Shown here piece by piece: positions 1-10,600 of a stretch of 45,782 bases of DNA. How positions within the stretch are numbered: position 1 is the stretch's first letter; every line of letters begins with the position of its first letter. The notes beneath the pieces are model-generated. The model had not been told where the DNA came from, did no database searches, and worked only from the letters and a program-made list of their open reading frames with translations. A program made the position numbers and the translations under genes. Origin of the DNA: Chalciporus piperatus (lineage: Eukaryota; Basidiomycota; Agaricomycetes; Boletales; Boletaceae); contig JBBPTG010000196.1 in assembly GCA_038093975.1 (NCBI GenBank), forward strand, positions 1-45,782, read 5' to 3'.

Positions 1-543
1 CTCGCCTCACACGAGCTTGCTAGACAAGTGATGTCGGCACGAACTCGACAGAAGTTCAAACCATTTGCCAAAGGAGACAAAGTCTGGCTAGAAGCAAGAA
101 ACCTCAAACGGTCCCTCACTTCCCCAAAGTTCGCCCCGAAACGAGAAGGACCCTTTACCATCACGCAGGTCTTATCCCCGCTATCTTATAAACTCCGCCT
201 CCCACAAATGTGGAAAATCCACCCCGTGTTTCATGCTTCTCTGTTATCGCCCTATCGCGAAAACCCCGTACACGGACCGAACTTCCCGGCTCCACCACCT
301 GACTTGATAGAAGGCGAAGAAGAGTATGAGATCGAAAAGATTCTCCGACACCGAAGTTTCTCCGGACGCTACTCGTACCTGGTTCGCTGGAAAGGATATA
401 CTGCTGACGAAGATCGCTGGCTCAAAGAGACAGACCTTACCCACGCCAAGGACGTTCTTGAAAACTATAAGAGAGCCCATCCATCCGCATTCCCTTCTTC
501 CTCAAGATCCCCATCTTCTGTCAGACGCAAAACTCGCCGCTGA
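1..543 (+). CDS. Element A: Ty3/Gypsy integrase C-terminus with chromodomain (5' partial)
   Basis: This is the last 180 codons of a chromovirus Pol polyprotein. The frame is open from base 1, so the protein starts outside the window. It begins with the post-catalytic integrase region: a basic stretch, then a GPF-type motif (EGPFTITQVLSPLSYKLRLP) and the IHPVFHASLLSPY block typical of Gypsy integrase tails. A chromodomain follows (about residues 105-160, EEYEIEKILRHR, then YLVRWKGY and a tryptophan), expected to direct integration by binding modified histones. It ends at TGA 541-543. Only 4 nt separate this stop from the ATG of the next ORF. The retroelement class is clear from the motifs; the catalytic part of this copy is unseen. 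Confidence 0.9.
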   Translation, partial: LASHELARQVMSARTRQKFKPFAKGDKVWLEARNLKRSLTSPKFAPKREGPFTITQVLSPLSYKLRLPQMWKIHPVFHASLLSPYRENPVHGPNFPAPPPDLIEGEEEYEIEKILRHRSFSGRYSYLVRWKGYTADEDRWLKETDLTHAKDVLENYKRAHPSAFPSSSRSPSSVRRKTRR

Positions 544-547
544 AACT

Positions 548-1714
548 ATGTCCGCTCCTACTACCCCTTCGTCAACCACTATGTCTTCCATCTCTTCCCT
601 TTCTCGTTCTTCTTCTTCTCCTACTTACCCCCCTGGTTTACCTATTCGTTCTCTACCTATTCAACCCACTCGTCCCTCTTCCCCCGAACCCGCTAGCCCA
701 ACCGTCGCTGAGGCTGGATGGAATACCACTGGTCTTCCACTAAACCCCGCTGGATGGCCAGTCTTACAGGAAGACCTAGATGCCCCCACTCATATTGCCG
801 CTATTCCCACCGTCAGAGTCTTGTCCGTTGAATTACCACTCGCCGCCCATCGTCTTCGTGACGAGTTGATGGACAATGCCGTCATGGATCGTATGTCCCA
901 ATTCTTACTTGACTCACGTCTCTCTGTACCCATCGGCGCCCACCTTGATCTGGGGTCACCCCTCTTTGCCCTCTACCGTGCCTACCTGCAAGCATCTCGT
1001 CTCACCAATCTTCCTCCTTCCCTGACGACGGTTCACCAAGCTCATTCAGAAGCTGCCTCCCTCCGCAACATCCACGGTGATCTAATTACCAACCTCAGCA
1101 TTGCTCTCTATGAGCTACAGATGCCGGAGTTTCTGAATGACCTAGATCGCTACCTCAGAGAATCCGCCTCTGCGGCTCAATCTCCAACCCCTGTCATCGG
1201 AGTTTCTACCTCATCTCTCCCCTCGTCGACTCCTTCCACGTCTAGCTCCCCTTTGAACGATGAAGAGGAAGCAGTCTTCTTTCGTGCAGAACGTAACCAC
1301 ATTACCTCGCAACGACAACGGACTGGCACCATACCTCTATCCACCTCACATCCCCAGTACCACGATGCCTGCTTCGTATGTCACCGACTGGGCCATATAC
1401 GTGTCCACTGTCCCGTATACCAGTGTCCCACGTGCTTCCGCTGGGCACCCGGTCACATTCAAGGTCGTTGCCCACTTAGGCGTGGACAAAGACATACAAC
1501 CACGCCACCTGTTGCACCCTCTTCCCGTTCGCGCCGATCAACCAATACCAATCGAGCTGCTCGACGTCCCCCTCCACTCTATACCCGTATCTCGGGTGAG
1601 GCTAATTCACGCGACGACGACGACGCCACTCTCTATGACGGAGATGATCCAACCGACGATGTCGGATATGCAAACATGACCGGTTCTCCAGGTCATTACG
1701 GGTTAAACATTTGA
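548..1714 (+). CDS. Element A: accessory CCHC zinc-knuckle ORF downstream of pol
   Basis: The ORF encodes 388 residues from ATG 548 to the stop at 1714 and lies between the pol stop and the 3' LTR. The first 60 residues are Ser/Thr/Pro-rich and probably disordered. The middle (about 90-240) has no domain I recognise. The C-terminal part has one exact CX2CX4HX4C knuckle (CFVCHRLGHIRVHC) followed by a second, looser CX2CX6HX4C unit, then a basic/RS-rich stretch and an acidic tail. Knuckles of this sort bind nucleic acid and normally sit in Gag; here one sits after Pol. The frame is open upstream to 326, but that portion overlaps the chromodomain frame and ATG 548 is the natural start. A nucleic-acid-binding accessory role is inferred. 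Confidence 0.7.
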   Translation: MSAPTTPSSTTMSSISSLSRSSSSPTYPPGLPIRSLPIQPTRPSSPEPASPTVAEAGWNTTGLPLNPAGWPVLQEDLDAPTHIAAIPTVRVLSVELPLAAHRLRDELMDNAVMDRMSQFLLDSRLSVPIGAHLDLGSPLFALYRAYLQASRLTNLPPSLTTVHQAHSEAASLRNIHGDLITNLSIALYELQMPEFLNDLDRYLRESASAAQSPTPVIGVSTSSLPSSTPSTSSSPLNDEEEAVFFRAERNHITSQRQRTGTIPLSTSHPQYHDACFVCHRLGHIRVHCPVYQCPTCFRWAPGHIQGRCPLRRGQRHTTTPPVAPSSRSRRSTNTNRAARRPPPLYTRISGEANSRDDDDATLYDGDDPTDDVGYANMTGSPGHYGLNI

Positions 1715-1748
1715 CTAGTTTTTATCTTCGTCGATGACTTGATTCTAA

Positions 1749-1759
1749 TACGGGGGTAA
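1749..1759 (+). promoter_or_regulatory. Polypurine tract of element A
   Basis: A short G-rich run (acgggggtaa) directly precedes the 3' LTR. In LTR elements such a tract primes plus-strand DNA synthesis. The related elements B and C have gaagggggtag and agagggggtag at the same place. Confidence 0.6.
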
Positions 1760-2230
1760 TGTTACGATCACTCATTCTTTCCTTCTTTGTTACCTTGTAC
1801 TAAGTCCTAGTCGCTGGTTCAAGTCCTGCCTAGGCCTCTTATTTCTTACCTTGCTTTAGTCAGCGAACATTCCTTAATGTTCTTTCACCTTCCACGCTTC
1901 GTCATCGCTGACTCGTATACTTACCGAGCATGACTCATTCCTATTCGTCATGACTTGTTCTTACGTATTCTGACTTGTTCTATGCCTGCCCTTAACTCGT
2001 TTCTTCACTTATATAAACCCTCGAGTTTCCTCCTGTAACCCTAACTTAGACCTACGCAATCTAGCTTGGTCTTTCCTCGCTTCCTTTGAACCCTCTGAGA
2101 GTCACCGTCCCACTCTTGAACGGACGCTAGGCCTTAACGTGGACATCCCATCGTTAGGCTACCTTTGAAACCCTTGTCGTTGACTAGGCTTTTGTGTCTA
2201 CGCTTTGACCTACCCGGTACAAGCGTAACA
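1760..2230 (+). repeat. 3' LTR of element A (TGTTACG...CGTAACA)
   Basis: This 471-bp LTR has perfect short inverted ends (TGTTACG/CGTAACA). It holds a TATA box (tatataaa) followed about 30 nt later by taacttagacct. A close relative of 468 bp lies at 45030-45497 and acts there as a 5' LTR. The right edge is abrupt: element B pol begins at 2231, in the middle of a conserved RNase H block. No second copy of this LTR is in the window, so its target duplication cannot be checked. Confidence 0.88.
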
Positions 2231-4041
2231 ATCGCCGATAAAGAAATGCTCTCAGTCATTCAGGCACTAGAGCAATGGCGACATTACCTAGAAGGTGCTA
2301 GACATCAGTTTGAGATCTGGAATGACCACACAAACCTGCAGTGGTTCATGACGAGACAGGATCTCAACCGACGACAAGCGCGCTGGGCGCAATATCTATC
2401 TAGATTCAATATGCTCTGGGTTTACAAACCTGGACCTTCTATGGCAAAAGCTGACGCTCTCTCACGTCGAGAGGGCCACGCCGTCGGAGTTGAAAATGAC
2501 AATAAAGGAATATTGGTTATTGCTCCCGAGAATATCCGCACAGTTGCCCTGACAGATGAAGGGGCACGGATCAAGCAAAGAGTCTTCCTTGCAACGTGCA
2601 AACTATCTGAGACAGAAGTTCAGAAGTTCCAGAAGAAAGGCATTCATGAGAAGCTTGATGGCTTACTCTACGACGAAGAAGACCGGTTGTACATTCCGGA
2701 AGATAACATACTCCGAATGGACATCATTCGTTTACATCACGACACACCGGCTGCAGGACATCCCGGTTACGAGAAAACGTTAGAACTTGTTCAACGGTCT
2801 TACATGTGGCCTGGACTCGCCACTCTCGTAACAGAATACGCATCTCACTGTCAGACCTGTCAGAGATTCAAAGGAACGAATCAGGCACCTGCAGGTCTTC
2901 TCCAACCCTTACCGGTTCCTAGGGGACCCTGGCAACACATCACTGCGGATTTCATTATGGGTTTACCCGAATCACGTGGTTTTAATGCAATCTTGACGGT
3001 GGTAGATCGCTTCTCGAAAGAAGTCGAACTCATACCATGCACAAAGACGTGTTCGGCCCTAGAAACCGCTCGCCTATTCCTTTCTCACGTATGGAAGCAT
3101 CATGGACTTCCTTTATCCATCACATCAGATCGAGGCCCGCAGTTCGTGGCACAAGTCGCTAAAGAAATCAATGATGCCCTTGGTATTGATACCAAGCTCA
3201 GTACAGCATTCCATCCGCAGACAGACGGACAATCAGAAATCGTAAACAAGGAAGTTGGAAAGTTTCTACGAATCTACTGCTTCGATAAACAAAATCAATG
3301 GGCAGACTGGCTAGCCATCGCCCAGTTCTCTATTAATAACAAGTATCATACTTCAACGAAGAAATCGCCGTTCGAAGTCACACGTTCTTACGAACCACGC
3401 ATGGGCACAGAACCACATGCTTCTACTTCTCAGGCACCAGCTGCCAAATCATTCACAGACGCAATGCGAAAAACAATTGCCGATGTGGAAAAGAACCTGG
3501 CTAAGGCCCAGGAACGAATGAAATCGCTAGCCGACAAACACCGCTCGGCTGCGCCCGAATATGAAATAGGACAGCAAGTCATGCTGTCTACCACAGACTT
3601 GCGTTTGACACGCGCATCAGACAAATTATCTGAAAAATGACTAGGTCCATTTAAAATCATCGCCTTGGCAGGGCCAAATGCAGTAAAACTACAGCTTCCA
3701 CGAGACATTCGAATCCACCCAGTGGTTAATGTCCGTCGAATCAAACCTTACAAGGACCGCCTTGACGGCCAGCCTACGGCACGGCCTGGACCAGTTCTTG
3801 TTACGGAAGAACAAGACAACGAATGGGAAGTCGACTACGTCGTTGACACACGATACAAGGGAAAGAAACTGGAATACCTAAGAACCCAGCTGCACCTCGT
3901 GCTCTATCCATTAATCCCGCAGATTTCCTATTCCTATTTCAGAAACGCCCAGAAAATCTCACGGACAACGGCCCAGCCAAAATTGATAGACTCATGGCAA
4001 ACCTGTTCAGTACACTGAAAACACGGGCTGCGCCCACATAA
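2231..4041 (+). pseudogene. Element B: Ty3/Gypsy pol, RNase H to broken chromodomain
   Basis: This is the 3' half of a chromovirus pol, interrupted on the left by element A. It starts at IADKEMLS in RNase H and continues with NDHTNLQWF. The integrase zinc region (LHHDTPAAGHPGYEK, then CQTCQRFKG) and catalytic core follow: D in ITADF, D in SDRGPQF, E in TDGQSE. The frame closes at TGA 3638-3640, where element C encodes Trp (KLSPRWLGP), so this is probably TGG to TGA. After it the same frame resumes (LGPFKII, then IHPVVNVRRIKPYKDR). At about 3890 the chromodomain is cut after KLEYL. Sequence resumes in another frame with NPAAPR, matching HPSAPR of element C, and stops at 4039-4041. About 30 chromodomain residues, including WKGY, are missing. 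Confidence 0.88.
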
Positions 4042-4122
4042 ACAAAAGCAAACAGAGGAACGACATATATAAAAGCCTGGATGCCCACCCACCATCCCTC
4101 ATCTTCTCTACTCTAAATCATA

Positions 4123-4593
4123 ATGGACGCTTACCTCAACGGTGTCTCCTATACTCGTCCCCTCGCTCAGACCGACATGTCGGTCAACAAACTTCATCAT
4201 ACCGCACTCCTCGCTGTTGTCAGCACCTCCCTCTTCCTCTTGATGGCCATGCCGGTCGTCATCTACGTCCTCCTTCTCCTCCTCGTCGTCATCACGCTGG
4301 TCGTAACCCTCATCGTGCTCTACACTTCCCTCCGATTCGTTCACATGCTCGTGACGGATCGTACCACCATCGTCGAGTACCAGATCTCGTGGACCGAGAT
4401 GTGGATGACTCTCAAGGTTATGCACCCCAACGTCTTGCCCCCTCGCTATACAGATGACCCTATCCCAGCCCTAGTGGCTTCACGGCAGCCGTCACGCTCA
4501 CCTACCCTGGTCAACGTTCATCTTGACGTACCTCAGAACGTAGACGGCAACGGATGGCAGCAGTGGCATGACGCAGACAACATGGAAAACTGA
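4123..4593 (+). CDS. Element B: membrane-protein ORF between pol and 3' LTR
   Basis: The 156-residue ORF starts at ATG 4123, downstream of the element B pol stop and just before the polypurine tract. Residues about 28-75 are almost entirely hydrophobic and long enough for two membrane helices. The motif VTDRTTIVEYQISWTEMWM, then LKVMHPN, follows. Element C has an ORF in the same place with the same layout and VTRRSTSIEVNWDWSTKWM, then LVVWHPD. Shared position, topology and motif in two diverged elements suggest a conserved extra gene. The place after pol is where env sits in retroviruses. No signal peptide cleavage site, furin site or known envelope domain was recognised, so 'env-like' describes position and topology only. 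Confidence 0.65.
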   Translation: MDAYLNGVSYTRPLAQTDMSVNKLHHTALLAVVSTSLFLLMAMPVVIYVLLLLLVVITLVVTLIVLYTSLRFVHMLVTDRTTIVEYQISWTEMWMTLKVMHPNVLPPRYTDDPIPALVASRQPSRSPTLVNVHLDVPQNVDGNGWQQWHDADNMEN

Positions 4594-4614
4594 TCACCTG
4601 GAAGTTGATCCATA

Positions 4615-4626
4615 GGAAGGGGGTAG
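4615..4626 (+). promoter_or_regulatory. Polypurine tract of element B
   Basis: The sequence gaagggggtag abuts the LTR start at 4627 and matches the equivalent tract in element C apart from small changes. It is the expected plus-strand primer. Confidence 0.65.
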
Positions 4627-5143
4627 TGTTACGGTTCATTACGGTTCTCTCACCTTCACAGACACTTTTCGGACTTCAACGTTTCGTTCCATTCGATCCT
4701 ATCTAATCTCTCTCATCTTATCTTTCAGACACGTGCTCATTCACTTTCACTATTCGCACGGTCGCCCCTTATGGTTATATTCATTCTCACGCACTGCCTT
4801 ACCTTGACAGTTAATCTCCGTGCTGCGCATGGCTATGCCACAGCCTTTCACCTCATGTACTTAATCTCGGCTATCTCGGCTATGCCTCACAGCCTCCTTA
4901 TCTCGCTTCTATTCTCATGGGTTCAGGGTAACTCCTTATTTAGTTATAGTTAGTACAAACATGTACAAACACTTAGGATAGTATATAAACCCCAAGGAAC
5001 TGCTGGTAACCCCAGCTTAGTTCACTTGGTCTTTCCCCAAGACTCAACCGTCCTATCTCAGTTGTTCTCCATTCTCTTCCTCTAAACCGCTTCACTTGGC
5101 GATAGTGTAGACCTGATCTCAATACAAGTTTTGGGTCGTTTCA
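4627..5143 (+). repeat. 3' LTR of element B (TGTTACGG...GTCGTTTCA)
   Basis: This 517-bp LTR has TG...CA ends. Its ends match those of element C (TGTTACGA...GAGTCGTTTCA read on the minus strand), so B and C are related. A TATA box (tatataaa) lies near 4981. The matching 5' LTR should lie left of the window, beyond the inserted element A. The 5-bp target duplication would be gaaca. Confidence 0.8.
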
Positions 5144-5215
5144 GAACATGAGGACCGGTACTAATACAACCATTGGGTAAACTAAGTCCATGCCTTTGAG
5201 AACCCATCTCTCTCA

Positions 5216-6553
5216 TCAGCTGCTTCCTTTTAAAGCCTCGGCTGCCTGTGCCTTAGCTTCTGACTCAATGTGGTCGCGCCAGTACGCTTCCGCTTCTTGG
5301 TTTGTGTATGCCGCTTGATGTGACATGTAACTTGTGCTGGTGGACAGGCCAGCGGGGTAGGGGGAAGGGGTAGGAGGGTAGGGTGCAGGGATGATACCTG
5401 CGAAGGGCATCTGCCGGTTGTCAAACGGCAGGGAGGTCTCAACGTATTGTTGTGAATATGGATCCCACATAACCACTTGTCTCTGTCGGGGACGACGCGG
5501 TTTTGGGCAGGCGTTAGCAAAGTGACCAGGCTGATCACAATTGAAACAATTGCCGCGAACCGGCGGTCTTGGCATTTGCTGTGCCGACAGATCCATTGGG
5601 GCTCCACGACCAGGCTGTGTGCCTGTGGGAGTGAAACGGGGGCCGCATACGGAGTGGGGGGATGTGGGAGCGGGCGCGATGTGATTGGGTAGCGAGGGGG
5701 GAGATATGGATATGAAGAAGAAGGCCTGGGGGCAGGAGCAGGTGCCTGACGAACTGGTGCACCGCGTTCAACAACGATACGCTCGAACGTGCGACCTAAC
5801 TTTCGGTAGGTGTCGATCATATTGGTCAAATTTTGCTCGTCAACATTGGTGTTGATTTGCGCCTGATAATAGATTTTGTAATCTATTGCCTTCTTTAGAA
5901 GCTCTTTGGCATGAGCATCTTCAATCTCCGATTCTGCTTTCAACAATTCAAACTCCTGGAGGAAGATGTCCACAGGTTTCCCAGCCTGCTTCAATGCTTC
6001 CAATTTTACTCTCATGGGCGAGAACGTCTATTTGAAAATGTGCTTTGAGGAGATGTGAAAATATTGTCCACGTGGGCCATGCTAGTAGTCCCAAGGGTGC
6101 TCGATCAGGTTCCTCTGCTGGTTCGCCTTCTACGGCTGGTAATGGTGGCGGCGGTAGTAATTCGTATCGAGACCATTTCTCTATTGTCATCTGGGCGAAC
6201 CCAGCCGCTTTTCCTTCTAACCGTGAGAGAACGGCGAGGCATCGAACCTTGTTGTTTTTCCACGTGTGGACGGACTGCCAGGCGTTAACCTGCGCCCACC
6301 ACAAACGGAACTTGGTGCGGTCACCATCCCATTTCCCAGGGTCGGCAACCTTTTTGGACACGGAGTCCGAATTGTCTGAAACGAGCGCCTTCAGAGCGGC
6401 GGTGAGAGCAGCGATGGGATCAACTGGATCTGCCATCGGAGTGTCGGGACGGGGAGTAGGGGGAGAGGAACTTTCGGATGAGGATGGAAAATGTCGTGGG
6501 GGATATCTGTAACCTTGATTTTGTGGTTCCTGATCGTATAGCTCGCTTGACAT
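5216..6553 (-). pseudogene. Element E: frameshifted Ty3/Gypsy gag
   Basis: This gag polyprotein of another Gypsy element reads on the minus strand from ATG 6551-6553. The first frame carries the gag core (KKVADPGKWDGDRTKFRLWW, then KAHFQIDVLAHE). Near 6000 it shifts into a second frame (LEALKQAGKPVDIFLQEFEL). Near 5640 it shifts again into a frame giving TGTQPGRGAPMDLS and the knuckle CFNCDQPGHFANAC. The TGTQPGRGAPMD block is shared with element C gag, which fixes the family. The gag is dead with at least two frameshifts. Pol should follow below 5216, but element B's LTR ends only 72 bp away, so E is truncated, probably by B's insertion or a later deletion. Confidence 0.82.
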
Positions 6554-6981
6554 ATAACCTTACTGAACCCTATCTTCCAAAGGTTCTCTGGGGTTGACAA
6601 ACACGAGGACGAAGGAAATATTTCTTGGAGCGGAGATAATATCTGCGACGCTTAAGGGAATCTTTGCAGACCTTCTGAGGAGTTTTCCCAAGATCTGTTT
6701 GGATTTTGCACATGCACTACTCTTGATCTATCGTAATACAAGATTTTTATTTATTGTTTTCTATTTTTGTACCTCGGCGGTGCTGCCGGCTTACGTTTCC
6801 TACGTATGACTCAGCCAAGGGGGCGGCGACGCGCTTTTCCCTTGTCGTCCTTCGCAATTGGGCACGACCCCAACTCGGTCTTCGAACAAAATACTATCGT
6901 ACAGCGGATAACAGGAATGGGGCACTAAAGGCTGGCCCAAAAGAATAGAATAGCCAGATGGCGAATGCGTGATGTCAACGG
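6554..6981. other. Spacer between element E gag and copia LTR
   Basis: No gene, LTR end or conserved coding frame is visible. It may hold the leader of element E. It does not contain the missing N-terminal half of the dihydroxyacetone kinase interrupted on the far side of the copia element. Confidence 0.4.
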
Positions 6982-7517
6982 TGTCAAAATATAGTCCAAT
7001 CCGTGCCTATCCGCTCCTTTCCGCTTCCGGATAGGGGCTATCCGGAACCGGATACTTCTGGATGCATTCCATGTTTAATCCGACGTTTCCGATGTCCGGA
7101 ACGCACGGAAACATCTCCGGATTCGTTGGAACGGATCCCTTTTACATTCGTATGTTCTCCTATATGTCATTCACTTGTCTATTCCCTTTCGTGACATCTC
7201 TGTTCACCATTCACCCTTTCTATTCTTATCCATGTCAAGTCCTTGACATGGCTTGATCCTTTTGCACCCGGAATCGGTCATTCCGGACCGGAATCACGTC
7301 GGATCGTTCCGAGCACATCTCCACCCATTTACTTAAATTCCTCGTCTCACTTCCAGAGCACCTCAGTCGTTTCCGCCTCTCTTAGGCATCGGCTGAGGTG
7401 AGTATTTACTCTCTTTACTTAGTTCCTTTACTTATTTGAGTTGTACCTAGTTCGTTTAGGTGAATATAGTCGTTTCCGCCTCTCTTAGGCATCGGCTGAG
7501 TTCGTTTAGTTTTCACA
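6982..7517 (+). repeat. 5' LTR of copia element F
   Basis: The LTR runs from TGTCAAAATATAG to TTTTCACA. It contains a 33-bp segment repeated directly at 7365-7397 and 7468-7500; the first copy is followed by a good splice donor (gtgagt). It lacks a sharp canonical TATA box. The boundary is set where similarity to the right LTR stops. Confidence 0.88.
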
Positions 7518-7677
7518 TCAGGAACTCTGGGATAAACTCCTGGAGCTCTATGCAACTCCTAGCGTTTCCGACGCTTTCCATTCATTCCGCAGTCTCTTCT
7601 CCACTGCCTGGAACGGCACCTCTGCCATCTCTGAGCACGTCGCTTCCATCCGGACCATCCAACGCCAACTCCTCGGG

Positions 7678-10600
7678 ATGCAATACACCATCGATCCACA
7701 ACTCCTTGCCTTCACACTCCTCAACTTCCTTCCCAAAACTCCGGATTGGACCATGTTCACATCCTCCATCATCAACACCGTTGAGAAAGACAAACTCACG
7801 TTCGACACCATCGAACTTCGTGTTCTATCTGAGGAATCCCGTCTCAATCCGTCCGGAATTTCTGATTCCGCCCTCAAAGCGTCCGGAAGAGTTCCTGGAA
7901 ACTCCTCCGCCTGGTGTGAGCACCATCAGTCCAATGGACATGACTCGTCCAACTGCTTTGCTTACAAGAAGTGGGTCGAGAGGCTTTGCGAAGGCGGAGG
8001 ACCTGGACAGAAAGGAAAGGGAAAGGAAAAGGAAAGGGAAAAGGCTAATGCGACGGAAGAGCGTCCAGACCAAAGTTCCAGACCTCCGGAAAGTGCAAAC
8101 GTAGCTAAGGAGAGTGTATCTGAGTCTCTAATCCAACGTGTTCACGCCTATCTGTCGTCTGAACCCAAGCTGGCTGACTTCTCACTCCTCATCGACTCCG
8201 GAGCAACATCCCACATGGTTCCGCACCGTTCCTGGTTCCGCACGTACCATCCACTCTATCCACCACGTCCCGTGTCATTCGGAGACAACTCCACCGTTTC
8301 CGCGATCGGAATTGGATCCGTTCCACTTCGCTCCACTGTCAAAGGGAAGACGTTTGAGGTCATCCTAAGCAATGTCCTTCTCATTCCAGACTTCCGGATT
8401 TCTCTCATCTCCGTCCATCGCCTGTCCAATGCTGGACTATCCACCCTCTTTCCTGCGAACTCCTCCATCTGCCACATCCGGAAGGGGCCTGTTCCCATCA
8501 TCGTTGGAACACACAAGGAGGGTTTGTACCACGCGGAAGCCACTCCGATGCTCACTCCGGAGGCTGCGCATGCCACTGTGGATATCAACCTCCTCCATCG
8601 ACGCATGGGACACATCTCCATCCCACGGATTCAGCATATGATCAGGCATGGTCAACTCCAAGGGATTGACACGCTTTCTGGAACTCCGGAATTCTGTGAG
8701 TCCTGCATCCTTGGAAAGATGAAGAAGCTTCCGTTCGAGCTACTGGAAAGACCCCGAGCTACGCATGCACTCCAAGTGGTCCACACGGATGTCGGAGGTC
8801 CTATAACTCCACAGTCCAGGGAAGGATTCCGGTTCTGGCTCCTAATCGTCGACGACTTCTCCCGTTTCCCTTGGATCTACTTCCTGAAGAAGAAGAGCGA
8901 TGTCCTAGCCACATACAACCAGTGGAAGGTAGACGTCAAGGCCTTCTTCAAGGCTGAGGTCGAACAGGAGGAGTTGTCTGAGGCGCATGTCCAGTTCCTT
9001 AGGAGCGATGGGGGTGGCGAGTACACCGGACAGGACTTCCGGAACCAACTCCGGAAAGATGGAACCCTTCAGGAGATGTCTGCTCCTTATACTCCAGAGC
9101 AAAACGGACTCGCGGAACGGATGAACCAAACTCTATCCTCGCTCGCCAATACCATGCTCGAGGAGTCCAAACTTCCTAAATCCTTCTGGGCTGACGCTAT
9201 GGCCACTGCAGCCTATGTTACATCCAGGAGTCCAACGTCCGCGCTCCAAGGAGCGAATCCCTACCAGACCCTTTTCAAACGGAAAGTCGATCCGACCCTC
9301 TTCCGTCCTTTTGGATGTTCTGCCTATGCTCACATTCCGAAGGATTTGCGTGGAGGAAAGTTCCGGAGCCATGGACGGAAATGTATCATGCTTGGATATA
9401 CCTATGGGCAACAGGCATACAAGCTCCTCGATATCGAACGCCGTACCATCATCTCCAGTCGACATGTCACCTTCAATGAGTCCGGAACCATCTCTGAAGC
9501 GGACTCCGCACCTTGGAGAAATCTCCCTGCTGAGGGTCAGTGGGAGGGACTTGTTCCTCAGCGTCTCCATCAGCCGGAACCTGAGGAATCTGAGGAGGAC
9601 AACATTCCTGTACCTCCAGCCCTTCCAGGACCAGTGGGAGACGATCTCATACCTCCAGATCATTCCGTCGAGGATCTCGTCGACCGCTTGGGTCAACTCC
9701 ACATAGGTCCGGAACCTCCTGCTCCTGCTCCTGCCCCTCGTCCTGCTCCCATTCCCGTTCCTATTCCTGTTCCTGCCCCTGCTGCTCCAGTTCGAAGTCC
9801 ATCTCCGGAACGACCTCCTGCACAAGTCGTAGCAGGAGTTCGACGGAGCAATCGGAACCGTCAAACAGCAAACCGGAATCGAGACTACCAGCGCACCCTT
9901 GATGAGGAAGCTGCACGTCGAGCTGAACGCCAGGATGTCCAACAGGAACAACTGGAACCCCCTGCGGAAGTACTTTCCGAAAACGCGGAAGCTCCGGATC
10001 CAGATTTGGACATTCCAGGAGCATTCTACGCCTCTCAGGAAAGGCTCCAGGAGCATATCTTTGCAGGAGCCGCTGACGCAACCCAGGGAGAACACCTTCC
10101 TAACACTATCAAGGAAGCGTATGCAGGTCCTAACGCAGACCAGTGGAGATCCGCTGTCGAGGAGGAACTCCTCAGCTTAAACACCAACCATGTCTACGAA
10201 ACTGTCCCCATTCCATCCGGAGTCAATCCGATCACTTCCAAGCCCGTGTTCCGCATCAAACGCGATCAGAACGGCAAGATCGAACGATACAAGGTCCGGA
10301 TTGTTGCTCGAGGGTTTACCCAGCGCGAAGGAGTTGACTATCAGGAAGTATTCGCTCCCGTAGCAAACCTCGATTCCGTCCGGACCATCATTGCTCTTGC
10401 CGCGAAGCATAACTTGGAACTGGATCAAATGGACGTTTCCACCGCATATCTCAACGGAGAGCTCGAGGAGGAATTGTACCTCCTACCTCCGGACGGTGTT
10501 CCCATTCCTTCCGGATGCTGTTGGAGACTCAGACGCTCCCTATATGGCCTTAAACAAGCCGGACGTACTTGGAACAAAACCCTGGACAAAAAGCTTGGAG

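Noticed and set aside
1805..1825. tRNA-like B box (ggttcaagtcc; ggttcgagtcc in LTR D near 45085)
   Set aside because: It matches the Pol III B-box consensus, but no A box at proper spacing and no cloverleaf could be drawn. It lies in the U3 part of an LTR and is most likely chance.
4123..4593. Calling the element B/C membrane ORFs retroviral env
   Set aside because: Position and hydrophobic helices fit, but no signal peptide, cleavage site, cysteine pattern or fusion peptide was recognised, so only 'membrane-protein ORF' is claimed.
6940..6990. Left flank of the copia element as the missing kinase exon (caac near 6976)
   Set aside because: Only four bases resemble the kinase junction; upstream codons hit a stop within about 20 residues and show no kinase motifs.
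9133..10095. Long minus-strand frame inside copia pol
   Set aside because: Shadow of the strongly coding plus strand; no motifs and arginine/serine-rich composition typical of reverse-frame translation.
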